Assembly (NCBI GenBank): GCA_903813345.2
Contig: CAIIXF020000001.1
Coordinates: 17,691,915 to 17,755,914 of the forward strand
Reading direction: 5' to 3'
Origin: Owenia fusiformis
Taxonomy: Eukaryota > Annelida > Polychaeta > Sabellida > Oweniidae
Length of the DNA stretch: 64,000 nt
Part shown: piece after piece, positions 36,973 through 49,086 of the stretch
How positions within the stretch are numbered: position 1 is the first letter of the stretch
Layout: each line of letters starts with the position of its first letter
Program-made: the position numbers and the translations under genes
Notes under the pieces: generated by a model
Told to the model about the DNA's origin: nothing
The model's input: only the letters and a program-made list of their open reading frames with translations
The model's database searches: none

Positions 36973-37090
36973 CTTGCACTCAGCATATATGTTCAAAGAC
37001 AAGCAGTCCCTCAGCACACTGTACACAGCAACTGGATCTTGGGCTCCATAATGCAACACAGCTTGAATCCTAGCATTGGTCAAAGCATAT
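36973..37090 (-). CDS. Isolated internal exon of an unidentified gene
   Basis: A 118-bp segment is flanked on the minus strand by TTCATTTTCAG and GTAAATATT, good acceptor and donor sites. Only one frame is open across it. After a one-base phase it encodes 39 residues starting YALTNARIQAVLHYG and ending in LNIYAECK. The other two frames hit stops at once, as expected of a real exon. I do not recognise the family. No neighbouring exon could be assigned; the rest of the gene may be separated by repeats or lie elsewhere on the minus strand. The exon exists in a degenerate duplicate 0.9 kb away (36047-36158). The alternative is a fossil copy of a gene fragment carried in by duplication. Confidence 0.5.
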
Positions 37091-37789
37091 CTGAAAATGA
37101 ATACTATATCTATGAAACATCATGTAAAATAAACCATCAGTGGAAGCATCATTTGCAGTTGGTACAGGCACATATTACATGTATTGTATATTCACTATAG
37201 ATATTGACTCTTGAATCAACTTGATCCTTAAAATGAAACTGAATATTTTAAAGTCTTATGAAAGTGAATTTTTTTGATTTGCCTCACTTATTTTTGGATC
37301 CTGACTACACCCCTGTACTTAACATCAATCAGTGTAACACCAATTTCCATTCAATTTGAGGAAAGTCCTGTTTCTCCCAGGTCTTAGTTGTAAGTTATTT
37401 TGGAAAAAAAAACAATATTGTTTTCCCGGTATACGGTATGTTTAAAGCAAATCAATGTTGCAAATTATGAGAAATCACAATTTCACTGACATAAGTTTTG
37501 CAAATTTCAAAAGCTAAAATTTGACTTGGCCTATTCTTTGAATCTTCAAGATTTTTAAACCTAAGTAACCCTTAGACTCCCTGAAGTTTTAAAAGTAATG
37601 CCTATGGCACAAGCAATAGTTCAATAATGTACAGTAATCAAATTGTATAGTACACAGTGTATAAATATTACACCGGGGCTTTATTTGGCAAATATCGCCA
37701 CAATTATCTTTTGCGATTTTACCATTATTGGGAGTCGAGTGTAATTAATTGCATGCAAAAAAAATACTGGGAGTAGAGCAACTGATTAT

Positions 37790-38265
37790 AATGGGGTTGC
37801 CATATAGGTTTGAATCGCAATGGTCCAAATCCGATTGGCTCAAATCCCATTGGTCCATATCCCAATGGTTCAATTCTAAGTTGTCAGAATTAATGCAATT
37901 TTATACCACCATTGGTATTTGGGTGAAATTAAATTGCATGCAAAAAATAAAAATGGTACAGCAACTGATTATAATAGGGTTGCCACATTGGTTCGAATCG
38001 CAATGGTCTGAATCTGATTGGTTCGAATCACATGGGTCCATACACCAATGATCCGATTCAAAGTTGTCTGAATTTCAGTTGTCAGAATTCAATCCCACAG
38101 GCCCAGGAACATGTATGAAAAAATCAAGTCAAGTTCCCGGCTCTTTTCAAATTTTTGTACATGTCGCCCCGGGCCTAGCTATGGAATCCCATGTGTCCGA
38201 AACCCAATCGTCCAAATCCTATTCGTCCGGAATCCAGTGTCCAAATCTCAATGGTCATGATTATC
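37790..38265. repeat. Degenerate 15-bp minisatellite within a 187-bp duplication
   Basis: Repeating words of the type CAATGGTCCAAATC / CGATTGG(T/C)TC run from about 37815 to 38260. A larger unit (ACTGATTATAATGGGGTTGCC and following) is itself duplicated at about 37780 and 37967. Frames through it are rich in S/W/Q and have no gene-like features. Confidence 0.7.
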
Positions 38266-38276
38266 ACAAATCTGCT

Positions 38277-38478
38277 CAGGCCCGTAGCCAGGGGGGGGGG
38301 GGGGTTCGGGGGGTTCGGGCGAACCCCCCCCCCTGGCCAAAATTTCTTTCAAAATCATGCAGTTTTTCACCATTCTGACTATTTTTTGAGTGATTTTTGG
38401 CCAAATTTGCAAAAGTGAACCCCCCTAGAATTTTTTGGAAAAGTGAACCCCCCTTGGAAAATTCTGGGTACGGGCCTG
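38277..38478. mobile_element. 202-bp MITE with G-run end and 5-bp TSD
   Basis: The left end is CAGGCCCGTAGCCAGG followed by a long G tract. The right end complements to CAGGCCCGTACCCAG. CTGCT flanks both sides (38272-38276 and 38479-38483) and is the likely target duplication. Inside, G-rich and C-rich tracts can pair, and a 27-bp unit with GTGAACCCCCC is duplicated near 38415-38450. It has no coding capacity. The superfamily is not assigned, though a 5-bp TSD narrows the options. Confidence 0.85.
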
Positions 38479-38479
38479 C

Positions 38480-39849
38480 TGCTCTCACTGACACAAACAG
38501 ACCAAAATGAATAACTGTGACATGATACAGGTAAGGCTTGATACAATTCAAAGAGTCTACACTGGATGCACACATTACTACTAATGAGATTTTACAAAAA
38601 ATTACCTTCAAAATGTAGTCGATATCAGTAACCAGCTATAAGTCAACATTAATCGCCCCAAGACAGTGTTACACCTAAAATAAACACAAATAAAAAAAAA
38701 TTATGATGGAATTCATCATTATTTTTCATATATTTCCTAGAAATATTCGATAATTCCTGAAACCGGAAGTTGGGTTACCTCCGATTATATGTTAAATATC
38801 GCTACATTGACCGGGGGAACATTAATTCTGTTTTAAATTACAAAAAATACGATTTATTTTGAAGAAAATCAAGTCAACATTCAGCCCCAATCTTTAATGG
38901 CCCGGTTGTGATACGCTTTTGCAGACTTACCCTAAATCTATCACTCAAAACGTACCAGCCTTCTTTGAGCCTTCTAAAAACTTATTTCCCGTCGAAGAAA
39001 AATAATGTTCTATACACCAAAATGTCGAGAAAAGACTCGTTTTTGAAACTAAAATGGCACGACATTAGTTCCTTGTATGGGGTGGGTCATGCCTCCAAAA
39101 GAGAGAGCTCTCTCGAGAAATCTCGCGGAGTCTCGTTAGACGATTCCCCGGGAAATTCAAGCGTGATTTGAAAATTAAATTTTCTTATTTAGTGTAGCGC
39201 GCAGCTGGCCTGCGTATCAGCTGCTCATACTCTTGCAAGAATACATCCTATACCCAGTCCTGTCAACTGTCCCGCAATTTGCGTATTTGTCACGCATTTG
39301 CTGAAGAATTTGAAGTCACGCCAGTTATTTTTGCGTGACAGAAAATGTCACGCAAATACGCATTTTACCTGGTAATTGTCAAGCAAAAATATTTCTGTAG
39401 AAAAATTTCTAAAAAAGATCGTCTACACAGCAAAAATACGAACGCCGGAAAAAATGTACGCATTTCGTTCGGACTTTTCACGCGAATTACGTATATGTCA
39501 CGCATTCCGTTAGAAATTTTTCGTACCTACCCCAGATTTGGACCAAGGTGTCCACATTTTGAGGGGAGGTGTTCAACATTTCCAAGTCACTCATGTTAGG
39601 TGTTCCCAAGTTGACAGGCCTGTATACCCCTTCAAATTGCCACCACTTCCTTGCACATAAAGATGCGCTCATCTGTCCACGTCATGCATGGTTCACCCCT
39701 AAATCATGTGTGGGTTAAAGCAAAGAAAAGCAGCCCATGGGCAAATCTTTCTCGAGGTTTTGCAATATCTGGTGGAGGAATTGTGAGCACAGATGCTCCT
39801 GAGATAGCTCCAAAAGAAAAAGTCATAACAATTAAAGTCAGGGGAACTT
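38480..39849. other. Intergenic, no gene seen
   Basis: No supported coding region. 39270-39510 repeats words such as TCACGC and TACGCATT in both orientations, suggesting a small decayed inverted repeat. Frames at 38908, 39345 and 39651 show no family features. Confidence 0.3.
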
Positions 39850-40100
39850 CCATTGGCACTTAGCCCTTGCACTGATTTTTCAATATTTAAAACTTGGCGC
39901 AGAGCCGATTTTGACCCACTGTGTAAATGGAAGGATTTCTCACCCAACCATTACCACATGTGAATGAATGACATATCATTGCAAAGAGGGGAGACATGGC
40001 TTTATGGTACATTAAATGAAATTGATGTAGTCATTACTAGTTTTGTGATTTTACGAGATAACAACTTGTTGCGTTTTTTTGATACGCCCTGTATAATTCT
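39850..40100. repeat. Dispersed repeat family R2, reverse copy
   Basis: In inverse orientation this matches 32826-33290: ATGAATGACATATCATTGC, then TTGTTGCGTTTTTTTGATACGC, with CAATATTTAAAACTTGG upstream. The family is non-coding here. Confidence 0.65.
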
Positions 40101-40199
40101 TTTGAATTTCTGCTTTAGTCTTGGCCATATTCTGCAACAAATTGTGAATTCCCGGGTTAGTTACCACTGTTAAGACAGATATAAAACAAGTATTAAGTG

Positions 40200-43100
40200 A
40201 CGTTATCAAAAGCAACGTACCTTAATTGATATAAAACTCAAGTCGTATGTGATTTGGGAAAAAAAATTGGCATCATGTTTTAACAATGACCAATTAAGTT
40301 GTTTATTTAGAATATCTTTCAACCGAATCGGGATATCCTAGATCTTTGATTAAGCAGCTTTGCTTAGGCAAAAGATACAGGTGTTGTACTTATGCGATTG
40401 CTGTATTATTTAGGGATTATTAGGAAGAAATCCCTATTCCTTAGACTGCAAATAAAGCATGGCGTAACATGAGATCACGTGATGACCTCCTCCACTTGAG
40501 TTAGTAGCATTTATTGCTGAGTTATCAACTTATTTCGCACTTTCCGTAACGTACCTTATTGCAACGTACATGAGGAAAACTCATTACATGTTCCAATAAA
40601 GCAATAGAACAGAGCGAACAAAGGTAATGAGCACATTGTATTGAATGTCCGCCTTGTCATATTCAAGAATTTATTTACTAATTCCATCAAGATATTACAA
40701 AATGTTGGGAAATGTTGTAACGTACCTTAAAATCCTTATCTTTTGAATTGAAAAATGACACCTTTATGACCTATAACTTTTGTTCTGGATAGAATACAGT
40801 TTTTAAACTTTGCATGCATTTTGATAAATCATTTTCTGATAAAATATCACTCTGGGTTAAACATTTAAGTAATTCGTGCATTCTCTAGAAATTGAAATAT
40901 CTAAAGTGGTATTTTAGAAAAAAAACTGGCGACATGGGTTCCGGGCATCTGATTATTAGGTTGGAAAGGGTTAAATTACTCGAAAAGTTGGTAAAATAAA
41001 GTATATACCCACAGGTATCTTTTCAGGAAGTTTGGATGTGTTCTGAAATCTATAACTACTTCAGTTATGCTTATAAAACATCACTATGCACTCTGGCGAC
41101 ATAACGTACCTGAGGAATTTGTCATCAAATTAAGTTAGAAAAAATTCTCACTTACTACCTAACAATTAAAATTTGCTGTATGGTGGTTGTACAAGTGGGT
41201 ATTGGTCCTAAGTAGATATTCTTAAAAAGTTTCTATATATATCTATTAACGCTTGAGAAAAAACCCTTGGCGACACGAATGTCTGCTTATATGTGGAATG
41301 ACTGTATTATGGCTTGAGTAGAACATATTAGGTGGTTTCCAATGCTCAATTGGCTTTGTATGATCGTATGTAGTTTACATCTATATACCACAAGGTTTTT
41401 AGACTGTAGACCATGCCCTAACAACAAAAATAAACAGATTACTAAATTTTGTAATGTATGTAAATGTAATGTAATGTAAATTTTTTAAATTTAGTTTTGA
41501 ATTTCAAACTCGTCAGTTTTCTCTTATTTCATGTTATCCCGGGCATCAATTTGCAAAGACTACGTTCAAAATATACATTACTGAATGTATCACCGAATGC
41601 GACGCTTACATAAATCTTTCATTCTTTCATTGATACACAGTAGTAGAAAATAAAGCACCAACCATACTTTTCTCTTCCATCGCGGCCATTTTATTGGATA
41701 AATCAGTGAACGTAGCCGTCCAACCTCGTTTTCAGAGGTGGCGTAACCGACATGCTATAACACCGTGCTTACTGATAGTTGCGTCTCAACAAGTGGCAAA
41801 CTCAGCCTTTTGTTGTGTTTACCACGTTTGCAGATCCCGACTTTGTGTTTTGGTTTTGAAACATAAGATAATATGTCACTGCAACTATCATTCACATGCC
41901 GAGTTTCCTAGACCCATCATGCTAAGTTTGCCCGTCTAAAATAATATTTTTTTGTCAATTCACGACTATTTTGAAAAAATCCTATGTATACAGATTCAGC
42001 ACTGAATATTATGAATCATCTTGTAATGAAGAAACTCTAATTTTATCATTTTAATATTTAAGAGGATACTTAACCTCGCCCAAAAAATTGTAGATTTTGT
42101 CACCAAATTTATCATTATAGCAGGCACAGAAGCAAATATACCATATTTGTTAAATATACCATCTTTGTTAATTTTTTGGCGGCCATTCTAGAAAATGCAT
42201 AATTTCCAATTTTAAAGTTCAAGGTATCTGATTATATTCTTATTTTTCAAGACCGTCAAAACCTAATGCAATGGATTCTACAGCCATATCTACAGCCCAA
42301 TAATTGTAGGTTTTAACGTCAAATTAGAAGCTATGGAATATGATATAAATTTTTTTATACCATTTAGAAAAAGGCATATATTTTGAAGATGTTTAATTAA
42401 TTTAATGACATACAATATCAGAATTTCCACTGATTTAATATTTGTGTGACAATTTAATCAAAGGTACAAGTCATATTTAGACAATACAATATTTGAGTTC
42501 TAATATAGCATTATGTAATCATGCCATGACGAGATATCTAAGTAATAGCGAATTCCTGTTCTAGGCAGCCATTTTGAATTTTCTGAGGCATGAATCAGAA
42601 AAATAATACCATTCAGTGATATGAAATAATACAATTCCGTAAAATGCAATTAACTCACCTACTATAGCTAAAATCATTGCTAGATTCTAAAGTATAGTAT
42701 TACCAAGAAATCGGGAGTTTGCATTTACAGGCCAAGTGACTGTTGACCCTACTCAACTGCTCAATCACTGAAGATATAATTTTGCCATTTTAGGATCAAT
42801 TATGTAAATAATTTCTGCATTCACTGCGGATCGCCCTGTACGTGTACATGACTCCAAAATATCATAAACAGGGTGGGTATTTATTCTTTCTTTGGATATT
42901 GGAATCCAATGCAGGCTACGTAATATACCCGTTATCCATATATGTCTTCCTTTCCTAAGCGAGGAAACTGGTTAAACTTTGTTAATATTAAAATAACTAC
43001 TTTATCTATTTTTGATATATATGCAATCAATTTTAAAACTGGAAGGGAAACACTAACCTTATATTTGTTGACAATTATTTAAAAAACTATCTACAATCCA

Positions 43101-43454
43101 GCAATAGCATTTAGCAATATAATATACCTGCTATCATTGATGTTTTGGGTAATAGACTTCTTCAAGGTATTAAGAATACTGAAACTATGATTTTTTACCA
43201 GGACTGTACATGTAATTCATGTGTCATATCAAACAATGACTTGTTAAACCCATCAACATGATAGGCTGCATTTATAAACTTCGTCACCAAATCACAATCG
43301 AACGAACGGAGATTTCACATGTATTTTAGTATTTTAGAATTGATTTGCTACAAATGTTTAAATAAAGGTTCCGCTTTTTGGACCACCCTGTATATGTCAC
43401 AATTACAGCGGATAAAAACATCAAGTCACGAGGCATTTCTTATTGCCATCAGAT
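40200..43454. other. Upstream region of the GPCR gene, no gene seen
   Basis: Mostly AT-rich and unannotatable. It contains a scatter of AACGTACCT motifs (40214, 40549, 40729 and 41103, plus AACGTACAT at 40563) and TGGCGACA motifs (about 40928, 41094 and 41267), which look like the subterminal part of a decayed transposon. ACAGGGTGG at 42868 and its complement at 43382 could be the ends of another, but ten bases are not enough to call it. A frame at 41694-41939 has no family motif. Confidence 0.35.
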
Positions 43455-46400
43455 ATGACAGACAGAGCGGATCAAAGCTTTGATTTTCGAGCTCTTTATT
43501 CACGGGTATTCTATAACACAACCAGTCACTATAGCAGTGATATTGGACAATACAGTAATAAAAGTCATGGACATCAAATTTGGGATTACGAAGTGCTGCT
43601 TCGGGCAAACTATAACGACAGCCTGATTAGCAATGGCACAAACGAAACTGGAATCTGGGATGCTGAGATGCCAAACGTCGATGAGTTTCGGCCAATGTTC
43701 ACTGCAATTTATATTATAGTATTTCTGTGCTCACTTTTTGGTAAGTAGGGAGGCTAAGGATGTGACAGACACATTTTATACACGATTTTATACACGATTA
43801 CATGCTCATGGAATAATGGGCAAGTTAGGCTAAAGAACAAAATAAATCTTAATTAATCAAGCGGTGAAGGGATGTGTATGATATACAATCAATGCAGTCA
43901 CAATGTGTCAAAGCCCTGCTCAAGGTCAAAGATTTATTTACAAGGTCAATTTAGATGCAATTCTCATCTTTGATTACCAGAAAATACTTTAATTCATATG
44001 GTAAGATGCTTACAAAATCAATGGTCTCTGATATATATCTTGAATGGTTTGCATAGATGGTAAGTATACGGTTTTATTAATAATCTATAATTTAAAGGGC
44101 TATAATAGCTGTTATTCTTATTCTAAGTAACCCTAAAATATTGATTTCATAATGATACGTGTCGTGAATATGAACCTTTTTCTCTGTCACTAAAGCTTGG
44201 AAGAATTGTTCACGATTCAAACAAAATAATTGCCGGTCGTTTTTGAATCAATTAAAGGTGTTCAGCATTTTTTCAATTTTGGAACTTGTTCTAAATTGAT
44301 TAGGTGCGTGTAGTTTTTCAATTTTGGAAATTGTTCTAAATTGATTAAATGTGCGTGTAGTTGTTCAATTTTGAAACATGTCTAAATTGATTAAATGTGC
44401 GTGTAGTCAATTTTGGAACTTGTACTGCTAACTAGGTGAGGATTTTCCAAACTTCGGTATTCCAGAAAATAAGATTTATGCCAAAGACTATTAAGAGAGA
44501 ATCAGAGATAGCGAGCAGGCTAAACAAAAAATTGTTTCAATTTTAGAATATTTTTGGCTCATGTCATTCCTTGTCATGTCTATTTTCTAAAAATCACAAA
44601 AGTGCATACTTTATTCAAGGAAAACAAACGATTTTTACAATAATGTATTATTTTTCTATAAGAATGGTTACCATTCTTATTATTCGGGAGAATTTAAACA
44701 TTTTTCACCCATTTTTGCACTTTGAATCATTAATAACTTCACCAATTTATAACATATTGTGAATCTTTTGGGAGATATTGTATTTGATATTGTAAGGAAT
44801 AGATTGGTTGGTCAATTATACATATTACATGTAATTTTGTCACCCCCTATAGATCTGATTCTGCCTTTAATCAATGGTGATCCACTCAATTGCGCTGGTT
44901 CATTTCGTAATCACCTCGAAGGAACGATTTTTTGTCTTTAATATATGATTGTTATTCTTATGAATGGGGCAATTCAATTTAGGAAATCAACTTTTTCTTA
45001 ATATTGAGAGTACGCCATGCGCATGCGTATATGACGCTACTCCATTGCCAAAATGCCAATGTTGTCTTCCCTTCTGCTAATGATTTTATATGTCAACAAA
45101 AAAATTGGTTTAGATATTGCTAGATAACGAGAAAAAAACATCTCGTGTGTTAATGACGTAACTTTTTATCAGGGTAATAATTATAGTCATTTTATCATTC
45201 TGATTTTTGCATGATTTTGCGTCAAGACTGTTAAAATCGTTGGTTGAAACAAGCAGGGAAATAAAGCGGAGAAAAGTTGCACAAAGAAAGTAGTTTTCAG
45301 TGAAACCAACGCTTGTGTAAGACAAAAGCATACTTCTTTTAGACCTGAATTCGAGTTTACACATTTTATGCATAAAATAAAATGAAATAAATATTGTTTT
45401 GAAATAAGGAAACTTTTAGTTGAGAATGTATTACAACATTGGCATTCAATCGAAAGCCCATGATTACAATAAGTATTGTATTCGATGATCTAAAATCTAA
45501 ACTGGCGGGGAATTCAAATATTTAAAGACTCGCAACTTTTCATTTGTCTTTTCAACAATTTCCTTAAGTAAGAAGAGTCACGGGGGTCCAACTAGGCACG
45601 TTGAAAGCCCGTTAATTTGAATTTTGGACCTACCAGATGTTTGAAAACCAATAGGATTGTGAGTTAAATACTGCACCGTATTTCTTCAAACTTGTTCCAT
45701 ACAAAGCAAACAAAAATGCCTTTCTATTGGTACATTTATTCTGTAATACAGAGTCCCTCCTTTAGCACTGTTTGAGTCCACAGCTATGATAAGTTGCCTC
45801 TCACATACACCTCATATATCTAAATGAAAATTCATAATTATTATTTCTAGGGAACCTTATTGTGCTCATAGTAATCGCTCGGAACTACAAAGCTAGGGCT
45901 GTAGCGAATCTATTCCTGGCCAACTTGGCTGTTGCCGACTTGTTCCAAAGCATTGGGTGCATCATCCCTACCCTTGTCGTGTATGTCGTAGCAAACTATT
46001 GGGTGTTTGGAGAGGTAAGAATGACAGAGATTTCGCCTCGTTTAGTCCAATGTACACCAATGTGGTGTTTTTCCATAGAGTGATTCAACGTTGCCTCGCT
46101 CAATTTGGCCTTTGTGAAATCCCTTGAGGAATCAATTGCAAATGGGCATTCCGACTCCAAAGTCTGACCGAGGCCTTCGTAATGTTATGACGATTCAGGT
46201 ATCGACATTGTACAATTTTTTGGGCCAAAACTATTTTTGAAAATTGCACTAGCAGTCACAAGTGCCACTAGCTCTAAGGTTAGCAGGTGATAATTATTCA
46301 ATTTACAAAAACATAGTAAGCGTATATATGAGTACAAGTAATGGAAGTAAGGTATGAGCTTCAGACAGAACTTGAGCAAAATCTCTCTATGATTAAACCA

Positions 46401-48094
46401 CGTCTACAATTTACAAGTCCGTGAAACAATCAATAAAGGTGGTGACATTTTATTTTGGAGAGACACGATACAGAACAATGATAACAAAAACACTGTCTAT
46501 GGTCTCTGCAAAATGTTTACCCTCCCAGTCCAATGTTCTCGAAGCATCATTGAGCTCTTGTCTGTCTGTGTTTCAGGTGTTGTGTCGATGTCTGTCTTTC
46601 CTGCAGTTGTTTGGTCATACAAGCTCAATCAGCCTACTCACCGGCATATCAATCGAACGATACTACGTCATCGTTTACCCGATCAGAAGTCGATTTTTCA
46701 ACAAACGCCGTATAAAGGTCATACTCGTTATCATCTGGATCTTATCTTGTGCCTACAGTTTACCCTGGATCTTTTTCTCCGAGTTTACCCTCAGTCCGGA
46801 TGGGAAGTCATATTGCATCTACGCACAGGGAACATACAAGCTGATCAAAATATACGATACGGTTACATTTGTAATATTTTACTGTTTACCCCTTATGGTA
46901 CTTGCATTCATGTATCCATGCATGGCTAGAAAACTCTACAGCCATCCTACTCTACAAGCAGATTCGAATGGCGAAGATACTAGATCAAGTATTCTTAATA
47001 CAGTTCTCCGATGCTGTGGCCGACGAATGTCTTCATCCGAGAAAAAATGGACAATTACGATGCCATGTAGACGCTCTACGGCCACATCAACGTCCTTCAG
47101 CTCATTAGAAGCCAGGTTATCTGTAGAACAAATGGATTCGGCAATGACGATACCACGCTCGGTGACTGCATCAACAATGTGCAACACAGCGGATTCAAGA
47201 CTCCCAGAGGCCTTAGATGAATCTGGTTTACTGCCTACAGATTCCAAGTCCCAGCAACCCCAAACAGACGACAGGAGTACAATTCCCATGAAGAACAGAG
47301 TCGAAAGGAATCCGAGAAAGAATGAGAAGTCCACTTTGAGGACTGATGTTGAACAAGATACGAGTTTTTCCACTCCTAAGCTTGACATAGTTCACAGCAA
47401 AAGTCGGGATACAGACAGATGCACTGCGTTGGCAAGACGAGGATCATTGACACACCATAGCGATGCGATCCGACCTACTGAGCTAAATTTTGATCGTACC
47501 TCGCAAAATACCTGTCACCACCACGAACTACCAGATACTATAGCTGTGCACCCGCCAGTCGCAACCAAAAAGTCCGTTTCAAGCCAGGATTCGAACTCCT
47601 CGTTATTAAGTAGAAAATCGATGCGAAAAGGGATGCGTGTCGGAAAGGGAATGGACACCCCTTTGTTGACTCCGCAATCTGCCCAGGCAACGCATATTCA
47701 ACCGGATAATCATGCTGGGCGCAAAGGAGACTCCACGATACACGGTCGTATTTTGAAGATGAAAAGAAAGGTGATTCGTCTCCTCATGGCGATTGTAGGT
47801 ACATTTGCTATTTGTGGTTTGCCTCACTATATTCGTTTAATGTGGCAATATTGGGGGAGCCTACCCATTAACAAAAACATTATTATTTTCTTACACTTTA
47901 GTAGGATCATACTATACCTGAATACAGCCTTGGACCCGTTGCTATATGCGTTCATGTCGGACAATTTTCGACGTCAAATGCGACAGGCGTTCATGTTCCT
48001 GAGTCGACACAATACTGGGTCGAGCGTAGGCAGTAATCGTGGAAATAACCTTGTTTTTAGACGGTGCGATTCGAGGGCCGTAGTCAGGGTGTAA
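43455..48094 (+). CDS. Rhodopsin-class (class A) peptide-type GPCR, three exons, complete
   Basis: Exons are 43455-43740, 45851-46014 and 46577-48094, 1968 bp giving 655 residues. Junctions use GTAAGT, TTTCTAG, GTAAGA and TGTTTCAG, with phases 1 and 0 that match. I start at the ATG at 43455; the frame extends 12 bp upstream only through a TTG. The extracellular N terminus (about 80 residues) has five N-glycosylation sequons and no signal peptide. TM1 carries GN (96-97) and TM2 LAVAD (D125). C153 is the conserved cysteine of TM3. ERY replaces DRY at 177-179, and TM6 has CGLP where CWxP is usual. TM7 ends DPLLY (603-607) instead of NPxxY. The third intracellular loop is very long, roughly 250-545, rich in Ser/Thr and basic residues. 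Features fit a neuropeptide-type receptor coupling to G proteins at the plasma membrane. The ligand and orthology are not assignable. Confidence 0.92.
44524..44885 (+). repeat. Dispersed repeat family R1, in GPCR intron 1
   Basis: CATTCCTTGTCATGTCTATTTTCTAA near the start and TCACCCCCTATAGATCTGAT near the end match 49836-50155 in order and orientation. It lies in the intron between the first two GPCR coding exons. It has no coding capacity. Confidence 0.75.
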
Positions 48095-48405
48095 AAATAC
48101 AACGGCCAGCTGATTTCTTAACAAGAAAACAATCAAAATCACCAGACAAAGAGCGGAGAAATCATTTTAAACGATGGCATAAAGAATTAATTTCCTACAA
48201 AATTTCTCTGGTATACCATGTTTCGTTTGCCACCGAATCATCAATCACTTAGGACTTTATATTATATCTGTTCGTATTTATCTGACGTAAAAATGATATG
48301 AAGAATTCTCCAACGTTTTTCCATACTCACATAAGAAGCCATCTAAATAATATCCAGTAGACATGCCATGTACCCATTAAATGTACATGCGATCTTATTT
48401 TGCAC

Positions 48406-49086
48406 AAAGGAGTGATATCGATATGGAGAACTGAATTCAACAATGTTTTTCTCTTAAACCAATTATTGAAAACATTCTGTAAAAACACGGTCCTTTATGT
48501 AATGTTGACTGATTGACAACAATTTAACATTTTTGTTTTTTAGTGCAATTGTTTTTTGTTCCTTTTTACCATTTCTTGAGAATGAAATAAAATATCTTTC
48601 CGAAGCCTGTTTGAACAAAATAGCATATACAACATTTTCTTAGACTTCCTAATATTATAGTTGTACAAAGGAAATTTTGGTTGATTTAACAAAAAGTATT
48701 CAAAAAATTAAAAACAAAAACCCCCGAAATAGATAAAAACTAAGATAAACCTTTAATTTCATTAACAAGATACTTTTTTTAAATCAACCAAACTTTCCTT
48801 TGTACAATTACAATATTGAGAGACCTAAACATGTTGTGTCGTTTTGTTCCAGTGAGGTTCGGATAGATGTTTCATTTCATTCCGAACATATGATACCAAG
48901 AACGAAAGAAGTGTCTGGTGTGTTTTCTTTAACAATATAGAGAAAAGTATATCTCTTTCAAATTATATGTTTACCATTCAAAAGATGACCATTAAATTGA
49001 CAATGTGTAAAATTTTCAGAATATTTTGATGGCTGGTTTAAGAGACACGTGTGTTCAAAAAGTTCGCCATATCGATACCCATCCTT
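48406..49086. mobile_element. Fold-back element, copy B (about 681 bp)
   Basis: Reverse-orientation relative of 18979-19688. The left end AAAGGAGTGATATCGATATGG corresponds to the complemented right end of copy A, and the inner words (TTTTTCTCTTAAACCAATTA, TTTTTAGTGCAATTG) match its complement in order. Like copy A, its two arms are imperfect complements along their whole length. It lies about 310 bp after the GPCR stop codon. Confidence 0.8.

Larger units (their letters stand above)
36030..37540 (-). repeat. Tandem triplication of an exon-plus-intron block
   Basis: Three copies in the same orientation: A (about 36030-36530), B (about 36540-36920) and C (about 36955-37540). Shared intronic landmarks are GGTACAGGCACA, AAAATGAAACT and GGATCCTGGCTACACC (36345, 36703 and, as GGATCCTGACTACACC, 37296). 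The A-to-B landmark distance is about 358 bp and B-to-C is about 593 bp. Unit B has lost about 235 bp, including its exon. Units A and C keep exon-like segments, listed separately. Confidence 0.8.

Noticed and set aside
42868-43391. DNA transposon with ACAGGGTGG ends
   Set aside because: Only about ten bases match between the ends, no duplication is seen, and no further arm homology exists.
45862-46083. ORF extending past GPCR exon 2
   Set aside because: The part after 46014 follows a GTAAGA donor and no longer encodes transmembrane sequence; it is intron read-through.
46421-46576. Extension of the GPCR exon 3 frame upstream
   Set aside because: It precedes the TGTTTCAG acceptor, and splicing at 46577 restores the exact TM2-TM3 spacing; the upstream part is intron.
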